NCBI GenBank assembly: GCA_903896545.1
Contig: CAITYF010000056.1
Coordinates: 1-64,000 of the forward strand
DNA length: 64,000 bases
Direction: 5' to 3'
From: an uncultured Myxococcales bacterium
GTDB lineage: Bacteria; Myxococcota_A; UBA9042
Shown here in pieces: positions 19,691-28,837 of the stretch. Numbering within the stretch: the stretch's first letter is position 1; each line of letters begins with the position of its first letter. Under the pieces are notes generated by a model that was given only the letters and a program-made list of their open reading frames with translations, had not been told where the DNA came from and searched no databases. The position numbers and the translations under genes are program-made.

Positions 19691-22003
19691 ATGAACCAGC
19701 GCACTTTCTCCTCCCTTCGCACCTGCCGCACCGCGCTGCTCGCGCTTGGCTTGGCGGCGATCGCCGCGTGCAGCGGCGGCAGCAGCACGACGGACGCTGA
19801 CGCGACCACGGGGCCGAGCAACAACTGTTCGGGCGCATCGGGCAGCTTGGGCGCAGACCGCGTCGGCGTTTTTGCAGCGGCGGTCGGGTCCAAACAGCTG
19901 AAGTCCGAAGACAGCGTCACGGTCACGGGCGATACAGCGATCGTCTTGAGCAACATCGCGGGCGGCGTGAGCGCGCTTGAGATCGCGCTGGCGTCGGTGA
20001 AGTTCGACTACGCGGTCCCGCTGAATGGCAAGGACGCGGCGCTTCCGGCTTTTGAGTGCCAAACCGACGACGGGACCGGCGCTGCAGGCGCGCCCAACTG
20101 GGTTCCCTGCAAGGGCGCGACGTGGCCGACGCTGATCCCGAACGACACCTCGTTTGACGAGTCCTGCGCGAGCGCCAAGCACGCGACGAAGCAGACCATT
20201 CGCATCCTCTACCACAAGCCGGCCGACAACGGTTCGCGCGGCGCGGCGTTGACGATCAACCACATCGACACCGTGACGCCAGCGGGCGGCTCGCCCAAAG
20301 TGACGCCGTTCGTGCTGCATCTGGTTGCCAAAGTGGGCACGCCGACCATCAAGGTGGATCCGCCGGAGCTGGATTTTGAGACCGTGCCCCTGGGTCAGGA
20401 CGTCACGCGCACCGTGACGATCAGCAACCAGGGCGACGGCGATCTCAACATCACCACGCTGACGGTGGCCAAGATCGCGCCGAAATTCTTCACGCTGCAG
20501 ACCGACGACGGCACGAAGTACGAGGGCAACACCGCGCCGATCACGCTGCCTGAGCCGTGGGTGCTGGCGCCGGGCGCGTCCAAGACGGTGACGGTGATAT
20601 TCCACGGGCTGGATACCGTGGGTCACGGCGCGAACCTGACGTTTGGCAGCAATGACACGAAGACGCCCGAAGCAACTGTGACGATGAAGGCGAACCAGAA
20701 GGTCGCGTGTATCAAGGTGGTGCCGGACAAGGAGCTGAATTGGGGTTCGGTGCTGGTCGGTCAGGCGTCGCTGAAGTCGGTGACGCTGAAGAATTGCGGT
20801 ACGGAGGATCTGATCCTGGACAAGTTCGCGCTGGCCAATGACACCGACTCGGCGTTTCTGATGGACGTGGCCACGTTCCTGTTGGGTCCGAACAAGGCTG
20901 GATCGACGCCGATCACGGTCGCGTCCAACCAAATGGTGACGGTTCCGGTGACCTGTACGCCGCCCGCGGCGCAGACCGACCCGTTCACGGCGAACCTGAC
21001 GTTTACGGACAACACGCTGACGCCGAACAAGTCGATCGCGCTTTCCTGCAAGGGCGCGACGACCAACTGCGCGACGCCGATCATCACGTGTCTCGAAGGC
21101 GAAGAAGTGCCGCCGCAGTCCGTGATTCACCTGGACGCGACGATGTCCTTGGTCGCGCCGGGCAAGACGCTGAAGTACAAGTGGACGGTGGTGAAGCAGC
21201 CGCCGGGAACGCAGGGCTACACGTTCTCGCCATCCGATACCGCGGCGAAAGTGAACTTTGGCACGTCGACCAACACGCCGAATGGTCCGCAGATTCAAGT
21301 GAACGTTGTCGGCGTCTACGTGTTCCACCTGGAAGTGACGGACAGCGACGGCAAGGTCGGCTGCGGACCGGTCGAATACACAGTGCAGGTCATCCCGGAC
21401 GCCGGTTTGCACGTGGAATTGCTGTGGGACACGCCGCAGGACGCCGATCCGAACGACAAGGACGGCGCGGATCTGGACTTGCACTTCGCGCACCCAGAAG
21501 CCGAGAAAGCGAATATCTGCACGGACCCGCTGACGCTGTGCGCCGGCAAGCCTTGCGTGTGCCAGATGGACGGCGACAAGGACGGAACGCCGGATCCGTG
21601 GTTCGCCTCGACGTTTGACTGCTACTGGTTCAACCCGCAGCCGTTCTGGGGCAGCGCGACGGCACCAGAGGACGATCCGTTCCTCGCGCTCGACGATACC
21701 GACGGTTATGGACCGGAGAATCTGAACATGGCGGCGCCGGAGAACGCGCTCTATCGCGTCGGCGTGCACTATTGGGACGCTCACGACTATGGCGACTCGT
21801 CAGCGACGGTGACGATCTGGATCGATCAGGTTCAGGTTGGTCAGTTCAAGCAGAAGCTGGCGGAATGCGACATGTGGTGGGTCAAACGGGTCGACTACGC
21901 GAACAAGGCGCTCACGGATTTCCCCAACGCGGGCGCGAACGGTAAAGTGACTCCGGCGTACAAGGCCTTTCAGTTCGCCGGCCTCAGCGCCAAGTGCAAG
22001 TAG
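19691..22003 (+). CDS. Choice-of-anchor D / PKD-domain lipoprotein
   Basis: ORF 19424..22003; likely start MNQRTFSSLRTCRTALLALGLAAIAACSGG at 19691; LDFETVPLGQDVTRTVTISNQGDGDLNI; same C-terminal module. Confidence 0.85.
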   Translation: MNQRTFSSLRTCRTALLALGLAAIAACSGGSSTTDADATTGPSNNCSGASGSLGADRVGVFAAAVGSKQLKSEDSVTVTGDTAIVLSNIAGGVSALEIALASVKFDYAVPLNGKDAALPAFECQTDDGTGAAGAPNWVPCKGATWPTLIPNDTSFDESCASAKHATKQTIRILYHKPADNGSRGAALTINHIDTVTPAGGSPKVTPFVLHLVAKVGTPTIKVDPPELDFETVPLGQDVTRTVTISNQGDGDLNITTLTVAKIAPKFFTLQTDDGTKYEGNTAPITLPEPWVLAPGASKTVTVIFHGLDTVGHGANLTFGSNDTKTPEATVTMKANQKVACIKVVPDKELNWGSVLVGQASLKSVTLKNCGTEDLILDKFALANDTDSAFLMDVATFLLGPNKAGSTPITVASNQMVTVPVTCTPPAAQTDPFTANLTFTDNTLTPNKSIALSCKGATTNCATPIITCLEGEEVPPQSVIHLDATMSLVAPGKTLKYKWTVVKQPPGTQGYTFSPSDTAAKVNFGTSTNTPNGPQIQVNVVGVYVFHLEVTDSDGKVGCGPVEYTVQVIPDAGLHVELLWDTPQDADPNDKDGADLDLHFAHPEAEKANICTDPLTLCAGKPCVCQMDGDKDGTPDPWFASTFDCYWFNPQPFWGSATAPEDDPFLALDDTDGYGPENLNMAAPENALYRVGVHYWDAHDYGDSSATVTIWIDQVQVGQFKQKLAECDMWWVKRVDYANKALTDFPNAGANGKVTPAYKAFQFAGLSAKCK

Positions 22004-22036
22004 CGCAAGTGCGCGTCCAGTTCCGGGGAGAGCATC

Positions 22037-24259
22037 ATGAAGAAGCAGGCTTTTTTGACCGCGGCGTTTCTGCTCGTGGCCAGCGTGAGCGCGTGCGGGA
22101 CCGATACCGCGACGGACACGGCCGGTGCGACGTGTAGCCAGAAGAATCTGGTCGACACGCGCGGCAAGCTGGACGTGCGCGATCCGACCAAACAGGACGC
22201 CAAGGCGACGCCGTACCTGCTGGACGTGTCGGCGCTGACGTCGGGCAAGACCAAGGATCTCATCTTTACGCTCGCGAACGTGGCGGAGGCGAGCCTGGCC
22301 AAGCCGATCGCGATTACGGGCGTGGACGTGGTCGAGACCGATGACGCGGGCGTTGCGGTGACGTCGCCGCAATTCCAGTGCGTGGGTCCGGACGGTCAGG
22401 ACTGCGCGATCGCCGCGTTTCCAGTGATGGTGCCTGAAGGTTTTGACGCGGCATGCGCGCCCAGCGGCTCGGTCAACGTGCTGCAGAGTCTCACGCTGCG
22501 CTACACGCGGCCGCCGTCCGCGAAAGCACGGCATTTGAAGGTCTCGCTCCACCTGACAGGTGATCCGGACTACGCGAACAAAACGCGCGACATCTTCGTG
22601 GACACGTCTTTTGGCGCGCCGAAGCTCTCATGCACGCCGAGCGTCGTCGATTTTGGCGTGGTTGCAGAAGGCGCGGCGCCGGCGCCGCTCGCGTTGACGT
22701 GCAAAAATCTGGGTACGGCACCGGTGCTGATCTACGAACTCGATCTTGCAGGCACGTGGTACGGCGCGATCGATGTGGCGAGTCAGAAGCTCGTTGTCGG
22801 AACGCCGGTCGCGTGGAAGGCTGGGCAGTCCGTGGAAGCGGGCGGCAATCTGGTGATGTCGGTTTCTCTGGATGCGGACAAGGCGACGCTGAAGCAGGCC
22901 GCGACACTCTCGATCACCAGCAACGATCCGACGGCGGGAACGCTGAAAATTCCGGTGCGGGCGAACTCCACGGGGCCTTGCCTGCAGCTCGCGCCGACGT
23001 CGGCGGACCTGGGACCCGTCGGACTCGGCCAAAAAGGCGTCCAGCAAGTGACCTTGACGAACTGTGGTCAGGAGCCGCTGACGATTACCGGCGCGACGTT
23101 TCAGGAGAACGCAAGTCCGGGGCTGACGGTGACGGCGCCGGGCGGTCTGTGCGGAACGGCGCTCCCCAACGCGACGACGCCGTGGGTGCTGCAGCCGAAG
23201 ACCGCGTGCGCCGTGCAGGTGGAATACGCGCCGGCGGGCGCGGGTGTGACGGCGGCGGGCACGCTGCAGATCGACAGCGATGCGGGCGTGACGACGGTGC
23301 CGGTGAGCGCGACGGGCGTAGCGGTGAGCTGCGGATCGGCGTGCTTTACGATGAAGGTGAACAATCAGTTGGTCGGCAACAGCGTCGTGCCGCAGCAGAC
23401 GATTCAGTTGGACGGCAGCTGCTCGACCGCGGCGCCAGGGCAAACGGTCGCGACGTGGAGCTGGACGCTGCAGAACAAGCCCGCGGGCTTCTACGGATCG
23501 TTCGCACCTGCGGCGTCAGGCAAAGTGGTGACGTTCGTGCCGAAGCTTGCCGGCACCTACACGATCAAGCTGGACACGGCGGATAGCGCGGGCGCGCCGG
23601 GTTGCCAGTCCAAAAGCGTCGATCTGATCGTGGTGCCAGACGACAAGCTGCACGTGGAGCTGACTTGGACAACGGCAGGCGACAAGGATCCGACGGACAC
23701 GCTGGGCACAGATCTGGATCTGCACCTCGCGCACCAGGACGCGTACAAAGCGAAGATGCCGGACGCAGACGGCAATGGCGAGCCCGATCCGTGGGGCAAT
23801 CTCTGCGACTGCTTCGTGACCAACGCGGTCACGGACTGGGGCGACGCGTCTGATTCCGCGGACAACGCGGTTCTGGCGCTGGACGATCACGACGGCTGGG
23901 GTCCCGAGAACATCAACATCAACGTGCCGCAGGTGGGATACACGTACGCGATCGGCGTGCGCTACTGGTACGACAAGCCAACGGACGAGAAAGGCCTCGT
24001 GCCAATCGACCCGTCGACAGGCAAAAAATACACGAGCATGGGCCCTTCCGTCCCGCGCGTCCTGGTCTACCTCGATGCGTCCGCGACGCCGCAGTACAAG
24101 CTCGACGGCCCGGCGATGAGCAGCGGCGACATGTGGTGCGTGGGCGAGGTGACGTGGCACACGAACGCCTACGTTCCCTGCAAAGGTGCGGACGCCAAGG
24201 GCGTTTTGCTGACCCCGTACTACCCGATCTACCCATCCTCCTTGGCGGGTTGCAAGTGA
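22037..24259 (+). CDS. Choice-of-anchor D-type lipoprotein with conserved C-terminal module
   Basis: 740 aa; MKKQAFLTAAFLLVASVSACGTD; GTDLDLHLAHQ...DDHDGWGPENINI...IGVRYWYD. Confidence 0.85.
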   Translation: MKKQAFLTAAFLLVASVSACGTDTATDTAGATCSQKNLVDTRGKLDVRDPTKQDAKATPYLLDVSALTSGKTKDLIFTLANVAEASLAKPIAITGVDVVETDDAGVAVTSPQFQCVGPDGQDCAIAAFPVMVPEGFDAACAPSGSVNVLQSLTLRYTRPPSAKARHLKVSLHLTGDPDYANKTRDIFVDTSFGAPKLSCTPSVVDFGVVAEGAAPAPLALTCKNLGTAPVLIYELDLAGTWYGAIDVASQKLVVGTPVAWKAGQSVEAGGNLVMSVSLDADKATLKQAATLSITSNDPTAGTLKIPVRANSTGPCLQLAPTSADLGPVGLGQKGVQQVTLTNCGQEPLTITGATFQENASPGLTVTAPGGLCGTALPNATTPWVLQPKTACAVQVEYAPAGAGVTAAGTLQIDSDAGVTTVPVSATGVAVSCGSACFTMKVNNQLVGNSVVPQQTIQLDGSCSTAAPGQTVATWSWTLQNKPAGFYGSFAPAASGKVVTFVPKLAGTYTIKLDTADSAGAPGCQSKSVDLIVVPDDKLHVELTWTTAGDKDPTDTLGTDLDLHLAHQDAYKAKMPDADGNGEPDPWGNLCDCFVTNAVTDWGDASDSADNAVLALDDHDGWGPENININVPQVGYTYAIGVRYWYDKPTDEKGLVPIDPSTGKKYTSMGPSVPRVLVYLDASATPQYKLDGPAMSSGDMWCVGEVTWHTNAYVPCKGADAKGVLLTPYYPIYPSSLAGCK

Positions 24260-24309
24260 CCTCCTGACAGCCTTCTTGAAAATTCCACACGGTCGCAACG
24301 ACTAAGCTC

Positions 24310-24338
24310 TTGACCACGAATGGGAAGTCGGTTAGATT
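24310..24338 (+). promoter_or_regulatory. sigma70-like promoter
   Basis: TTGACC-N17-TAGATT, about 285 bp upstream of the HU gene. Confidence 0.35.
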
Positions 24339-24541
24339 CCGCGGCGCTGTCGCACCCCGCATTGGTCGCGGTGGCTTGCGCTCCGAACCAGTTTTCTCAC
24401 CCAGGCCTGTGTCTCAGGCCGTGTAACGAAAAGGCCATCCAGTGCCAAAAGTCATCGTCAGTGTTTCCCGCACCATTGCGTGAGACAGTGGCCTTGGAAT
24501 GAACGCTCTGGAGAAAGTCGAACCCGCGCCACGGCACCTTA

Positions 24542-24578
24542 GTCAGTACGGAAAGCACGTTGTCAGTACGGAAAGCAC
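24542..24578. repeat. Two 17-bp direct repeats GTCAGTACGGAAAGCAC with 20-bp period
   Basis: Identical copies at 24542-24558 and 24562-24578, just upstream of the HU gene. Confidence 0.9.
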
Positions 24579-24622
24579 ACAGACCCCCAACGCCCATCAG
24601 GCAGTAGTAAGAGGCATAAGTC

Positions 24623-24901
24623 ATGACCAAGTCCGACCTGATCGAAGCAGTCGCCGCCAAAGGCTCCTTGACCAAGGACAAGGCCAGCATCGTCGTCAAT
24701 TCGATTTTCGACCTGATGGTCGAAGCGCTCAAAAAGGGCGATCGTATTGAAATCCGTAACTTCGGCAACTTCACCGTCCGCAAGTACCCCGCGTACACCG
24801 GTCGCAACCCGAAGACGGGCAAGCCGGTCAAGGTCGGCGAGAAGAGCATGCCGTTCTTCAAGGTTGGCCTCGGCTTGAAGGCGAAGGTCGACAAGAAGTA
24901 A
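24623..24901 (+). CDS. HU/IHF-family nucleoid protein
   Basis: 92 aa; MTKSDLIEAVA...GDRIEIRNFGNFTVRKYPAYTGRNPKTGKPVKV signature. Confidence 0.95.
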   Translation: MTKSDLIEAVAAKGSLTKDKASIVVNSIFDLMVEALKKGDRIEIRNFGNFTVRKYPAYTGRNPKTGKPVKVGEKSMPFFKVGLGLKAKVDKK

Positions 24902-25068
24902 GCCGTGGGCAGCCCACCGTGGCTTCGCCTAACGATTTTGCGTTCGTGACATGGCCGTTCGAGGCGCTCTTGCAGCGTTTCGGGCGGCCGTGCCATTTGA
25001 CGGCCAGAAGCGTCTAGTTCCGGATCGTTTGCTGGAAAACGCCGCTTCCGCGCGGCAGTGAGGGTCCC

Positions 25069-26439
25069 ATGTCCAGTCCGCACCTCCCCATCGCCCTGCC
25101 CGACCTCCCCGTCGCCACAGTTGCCGCGATCGCGCCGTTTGACGGCCAGCGCGTGCAAATCCGCGGTTGGCTTTACGGTCGTCGGTCCAAGGGCAAGCTC
25201 CACTTCCTGCAAGTCCGCGATGGCACTGGCATTATCCAAGCGGTGATGTTCAAGGGAGACGTGGATGAAGAAACGTTTAGCCGCGCCGACCACCTGAGTC
25301 AGGAAACGTCGATCATCGTTTCGGGCACCGTGCGCCGCGATGAGCGCGCGCCGATCGGCTATGAACTCGCCGCGGACGGCTTGGTCGTGGTCAAGGAATC
25401 GGCGGCGGACTACCCGATCTCGCCCAAGGAGCACGGCGTCGCGTTCCTGATGGACCACCGTCACTTGTGGCTGCGCTCCCGTCGTCAACACGCGATTCTG
25501 CGGGTGCGCGCGCGCATCGTGAAGTCGATCCGCGACTTCTTTGACAGCAACGGCTACCTGCTCCTGGACACCCCGATCTTCACGCCGGCGGCTTGCGAAG
25601 GCACGTCGACGCTGTTTGAAACGGAGTACCACGGGCAGAAGGCGTACTTGTCGCAGTCCGGCCAGCTCTACAACGAAGCGAACGCGATGGCGTTTGGCAA
25701 GGTGTACACCTTTGGCCCGACGTTCCGCGCCGAGAAGTCCAAGACCCGCCGGCACTTGACGGAGTTCTGGATGGTGGAGCCCGAAGCGGCGTACCTCGAT
25801 CTGAACGGCGTGATGGATCTGGCGGAAGGTCTGGTCACGACGATCGCCGCGGACGTGCTGCGCGATTGCGGTCACGAGCTCGACACGATCGACGCGATCC
25901 GCAGCGAAGTCGAAGAGCAAAAGCAGCTGAAGCCGCGGCGTGAAGCGCTGGCGCTGATCAAGGCGCCGTTCCCGCGGATCGATTACGCGGACGCGGTGGC
26001 GATGCTCCACAAGCTGGGCAGCGACATGCCGTTTGGCGACGATTTGGGTGCCGACGACGAGACGATCCTGACGCAGCAGTTCGATACGCCGATCTTTGTG
26101 AATCGCTATCCGGCAGAGGTGAAGGCGTTCTACATGAAGCGTGACCCCGATCGCCTCGATCGCGCGCTTTGCGTCGACATGTTGGCGCCGGAAGGCTACG
26201 GCGAAGTCATCGGCGGCGGTCAGCGTGAGGACGACCACGACACGCTGCTCGCGGCGATCAACAAGCACCAGTTGCCCGTCGAAGCCTTTGATTGGTATCT
26301 GGATTTGCGCAAGTATGGGTCGGTGCCGCACGGTGGCTTCGGTCTGGGTCTGGAGCGGACCGTGGCGTGGGTCTGTGGCCTGCCACACGTGCGCGAAACG
26401 ATCCCGTTTGCGCGCCTGATGGACCGTTTGCGGCCGTAA
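25069..26439 (+). CDS. asnS: Asparagine--tRNA ligase
   Basis: 456 aa; class II aaRS with OB fold; [57 protein letters not shown]. Confidence 0.95.
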   Translation: MSSPHLPIALPDLPVATVAAIAPFDGQRVQIRGWLYGRRSKGKLHFLQVRDGTGIIQAVMFKGDVDEETFSRADHLSQETSIIVSGTVRRDERAPIGYELAADGLVVVKESAADYPISPKEHGVAFLMDHRHLWLRSRRQHAILRVRARIVKSIRDFFDSNGYLLLDTPIFTPAACEGTSTLFETEYHGQKAYLSQSGQLYNEANAMAFGKVYTFGPTFRAEKSKTRRHLTEFWMVEPEAAYLDLNGVMDLAEGLVTTIAADVLRDCGHELDTIDAIRSEVEEQKQLKPRREALALIKAPFPRIDYADAVAMLHKLGSDMPFGDDLGADDETILTQQFDTPIFVNRYPAEVKAFYMKRDPDRLDRALCVDMLAPEGYGEVIGGGQREDDHDTLLAAINKHQLPVEAFDWYLDLRKYGSVPHGGFGLGLERTVAWVCGLPHVRETIPFARLMDRLRP

Positions 26440-26463
26440 GATCGCGCAGGTCGGCACTGACGT

Positions 26464-26492
26464 TTGACACACTGGTCCGGTCAAGCTAGCTT
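26464..26492 (+). promoter_or_regulatory. sigma70-like promoter with a palindrome over the -10 region
   Basis: TTGACA-N17-TAGCTT; palindrome AAGCTAGCTT at 26483-26492. Confidence 0.35.
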
Positions 26493-26542
26493 CGCCTGCA
26501 AGGCCAAGTGCGGGGTCTAACTGCGGCTGTGAGATCAGCCAC

Positions 26543-27508
26543 ATGTACCCAGCCCGCCAACAGGATCTGATGCCGAAGAAGGCAGCGCCAACCGAGCCCG
26601 CCGCGATGCTCGACTCCGAGTCGTCTGTGCCCGCGCGTCCCGTACGGGAAGTGATGACGCGTGAGGTTTTTGGCCTCACCGACGTCGGCTTGGTCCGCGA
26701 CGGCAATGAAGACGCGCTGTTGCTGCTGGACGAGCACAGCCTGTACGTCGTCGCTGACGGGATGGGCGGCCATAGCGCTGGTGAAGTGGCCTCGGCGTAC
26801 ACGATTGAAGCCCTCCGCGATTTCTACGAAAACGCCGAATTCACCGCACGGATCAAGCGGTATTGGCGCCGCTTGAAGCGCAAAGGCGAGACCGGTCCGG
26901 ACCGCAGCTCCCACAGCCTGCGTCTGCGTAAGGCCTCTGAGCGTGCGAACTTGACGGTGTTCACGATGGCGCAGACGCACGAACAGCTGCGCGACATGGG
27001 CACGACCCTCGTCGCCGCGAGCTTCGTGGGCAATCGCGTGTACGTGGCGAACGTCGGTGATAGCCGCGTCTACCGGCTGCGCGGCACCAAGCTGACGCAG
27101 CTCACGGAAGATCATTCGCTCCTGAACGAATACATCCGCATGAACCTGCTGCAGCCGGAGGAGATCGAGAATTTCCCCTACCGCAACGTCATCGTGCGCG
27201 CGCTGGGTCTGCAGGAGTCGGTTGTCGCCGACATCACCGTGGCGAGCGCGCGGGTAGGCGATCTGTTCCTATTGGCGAGCGACGGTCTGACCGACTTGGT
27301 GCGTGACAACGACATCCGCGACATCCTCGTCGCGGCGCCCTCTGCGGAAGCCGCGTGCTACCGCCTGGTGGAAGCCGCGAAGCTGCGCGGCGGTCACGAC
27401 AACATCACGACGGTCATCATCCGGATGCACGAGGCGAATTGGCAGCCGAAACGCTCCGCGCCACCGCCGCCGCCGCCGCCCGATTTTCCGCCGCCGCTGC
27501 CGCTCTGA
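26543..27508 (+). CDS. PP2C-family serine/threonine phosphatase with poly-Pro C-terminus
   Basis: VTDVGLVRDGNEDALLL..VVADGMGGHSAGEVAS..VANVGDSRVYRLR..LLASDGLTDLV. Confidence 0.93.
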   Translation: MYPARQQDLMPKKAAPTEPAAMLDSESSVPARPVREVMTREVFGLTDVGLVRDGNEDALLLLDEHSLYVVADGMGGHSAGEVASAYTIEALRDFYENAEFTARIKRYWRRLKRKGETGPDRSSHSLRLRKASERANLTVFTMAQTHEQLRDMGTTLVAASFVGNRVYVANVGDSRVYRLRGTKLTQLTEDHSLLNEYIRMNLLQPEEIENFPYRNVIVRALGLQESVVADITVASARVGDLFLLASDGLTDLVRDNDIRDILVAAPSAEAACYRLVEAAKLRGGHDNITTVIIRMHEANWQPKRSAPPPPPPPDFPPPLPL

Positions 27509-27568
27509 TTGCCGATTCTGGATCGCAGTGCGCCCCTTTTTTTCCAATCACATCGTCTTGAGGGTCTG

Positions 27569-28600
27569 ATGACGCGTCGTTACAAAGTCGCCGTTTTGGG
27601 TGCCACAGGTGCCGTGGGTCGTGAAATGCTCGCCGTTCTGGATGAGCTGCGTTTTCCCGTGAGCGAGGTCATCGCACTCGCTTCGTCGCGTTCCGTCGGC
27701 GAGGAAGTGGAATTCGGCAACCGCACGCTGAAAGTTCGCTTGGCGGAACCAGCAGCGTTTGACGGCGTCGACATCGTGCTGGCATCCGCGGGTTCGGGCG
27801 TTTCCAAGCAACTCCTGCCGGAAGCGGCGCGGCGCGGTTCGTTGTGCATCGACAACTCGTCGGCGTTTCGCATGGATCCGGACGTGCCGCTCATCGTGCC
27901 CGAAGTGAACCCGGACGCGCTGGGCGCGCACAAGGGCATCGTCGCGAATCCGAATTGCTCAACGATCCAAATGGTCGTGGCGTTGAAGCCGCTGCACGAC
28001 GCGGCGCAGATTGAGCGCATCGTGGTGTCGACCTACCAGTCGGTGTCGGGCGCCGGCAAGAAAGGCATCGACGAACTGTCCAACCAGACGATCTCCATGC
28101 TGAACCAGCGGCCGTTTGACGTGACGGTGCACCATGCCCGCATCGCGTTCAACACAGTGCCGCACATCGGCACGTTCATGGACAACGGCTACACGGACGA
28201 AGAATGGAAGCTCGTGCGTGAAACGCGCAAGATCCTCGGCGAACCCGAACTGCGCGTCTGCCCGACCTGCGTGCGTGTGCCCGTGTTTGCCGGCCATTCG
28301 GAGTCGATCGCCTTGGAATTCGCCAAGCCGATCTCGGCGACTCAGGCGCGCGCGCTGCTGGAACAGGCGCCGGGCGTGACGGTGGTGGACGATCCCGCCG
28401 AGAAGCGCTACCCGATGCCGATGGACTGCGCGGAGAAGAATGACGTGTTCGTGGGGCGCATTCGCGAAGATCACAGCGTGCCCAACGGCATCGCGCTGTG
28501 GGTCGTCTCGGACAACCTGCGCAAGGGCGCTGCGACGAACGCTGTGCAGATCGCGCAGCTCGCTGTCGCACGTGGCTGGGTACACGGCGCGCCGGATTGA
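27569..28600 (+). CDS. asd: Aspartate-semialdehyde dehydrogenase
   Basis: MTRRYKVAVLGATGAVGREML..IVANPNCSTIQMVVALKPL..VSTYQSVSGAGKKG; start taken at 27569. Confidence 0.95.
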   Translation: MTRRYKVAVLGATGAVGREMLAVLDELRFPVSEVIALASSRSVGEEVEFGNRTLKVRLAEPAAFDGVDIVLASAGSGVSKQLLPEAARRGSLCIDNSSAFRMDPDVPLIVPEVNPDALGAHKGIVANPNCSTIQMVVALKPLHDAAQIERIVVSTYQSVSGAGKKGIDELSNQTISMLNQRPFDVTVHHARIAFNTVPHIGTFMDNGYTDEEWKLVRETRKILGEPELRVCPTCVRVPVFAGHSESIALEFAKPISATQARALLEQAPGVTVVDDPAEKRYPMPMDCAEKNDVFVGRIREDHSVPNGIALWVVSDNLRKGAATNAVQIAQLAVARGWVHGAPD

Positions 28601-28652
28601 GCGCATCGGAAACAAATGCGGACGCGCGGCTGTTGGAGTGAAGTTCGACGGA

Positions 28653-28708
28653 TTTGCCAGAATGGCACGCTGTTGGGCAAAGTAGCTCGCTTGTGTGCCG
28701 TGACGGCA
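28653..28708 (+). promoter_or_regulatory. Two candidate enhancer (UAS) palindromes
   Basis: TGCCA-GAA-TGGCA (28655-28667) and TGCCG-TGA-CGGCA (28696-28708), centres 41 bp apart. Confidence 0.6.
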
Positions 28709-28770
28709 GCGTCGCGGACCGGGTCGCGCGGGCAACTTCAAGTGTCTACACGGTAAAGCCGCGTGGCGAG

Positions 28771-28788
28771 TTGGCACGGACTGTGCAT
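28771..28788 (+). promoter_or_regulatory. sigma54 (-24/-12) promoter
   Basis: TTGGCACGGACTGTGCAT: GG-N10-GC spacing, one mismatch to TTGGCACG-N4-TTGCWT; 50 bp upstream of the 28838 CDS. Confidence 0.65.
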
Positions 28789-28837
28789 GGTAGACAAGAC
28801 GGTGCAGAGGACCGCGCACCCGGCGAGAAGCGAGACA

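Noticed and set aside
19538-21784. 748-aa minus-strand ORF
   Set aside because: Antisense shadow of the 19691 lipoprotein gene; His/Arg-rich, no signal or domain.
24404-24420. Hairpin GGCCTG-TGTCT-CAGGCC in the long HU leader, considered as an sRNA or tRNA-like element
   Set aside because: No tRNA consensus, no T-run, short stem; not supportable alone.
24903-24924. Hairpin after the HU gene (GTGGG-CAG-CCCAC)
   Set aside because: Short stem and no T-run; insufficient to call a terminator.
24397-26802. 801-aa minus-strand ORF
   Set aside because: Antisense to HU, asnS and the start of the PP2C gene, all of which are unambiguous.
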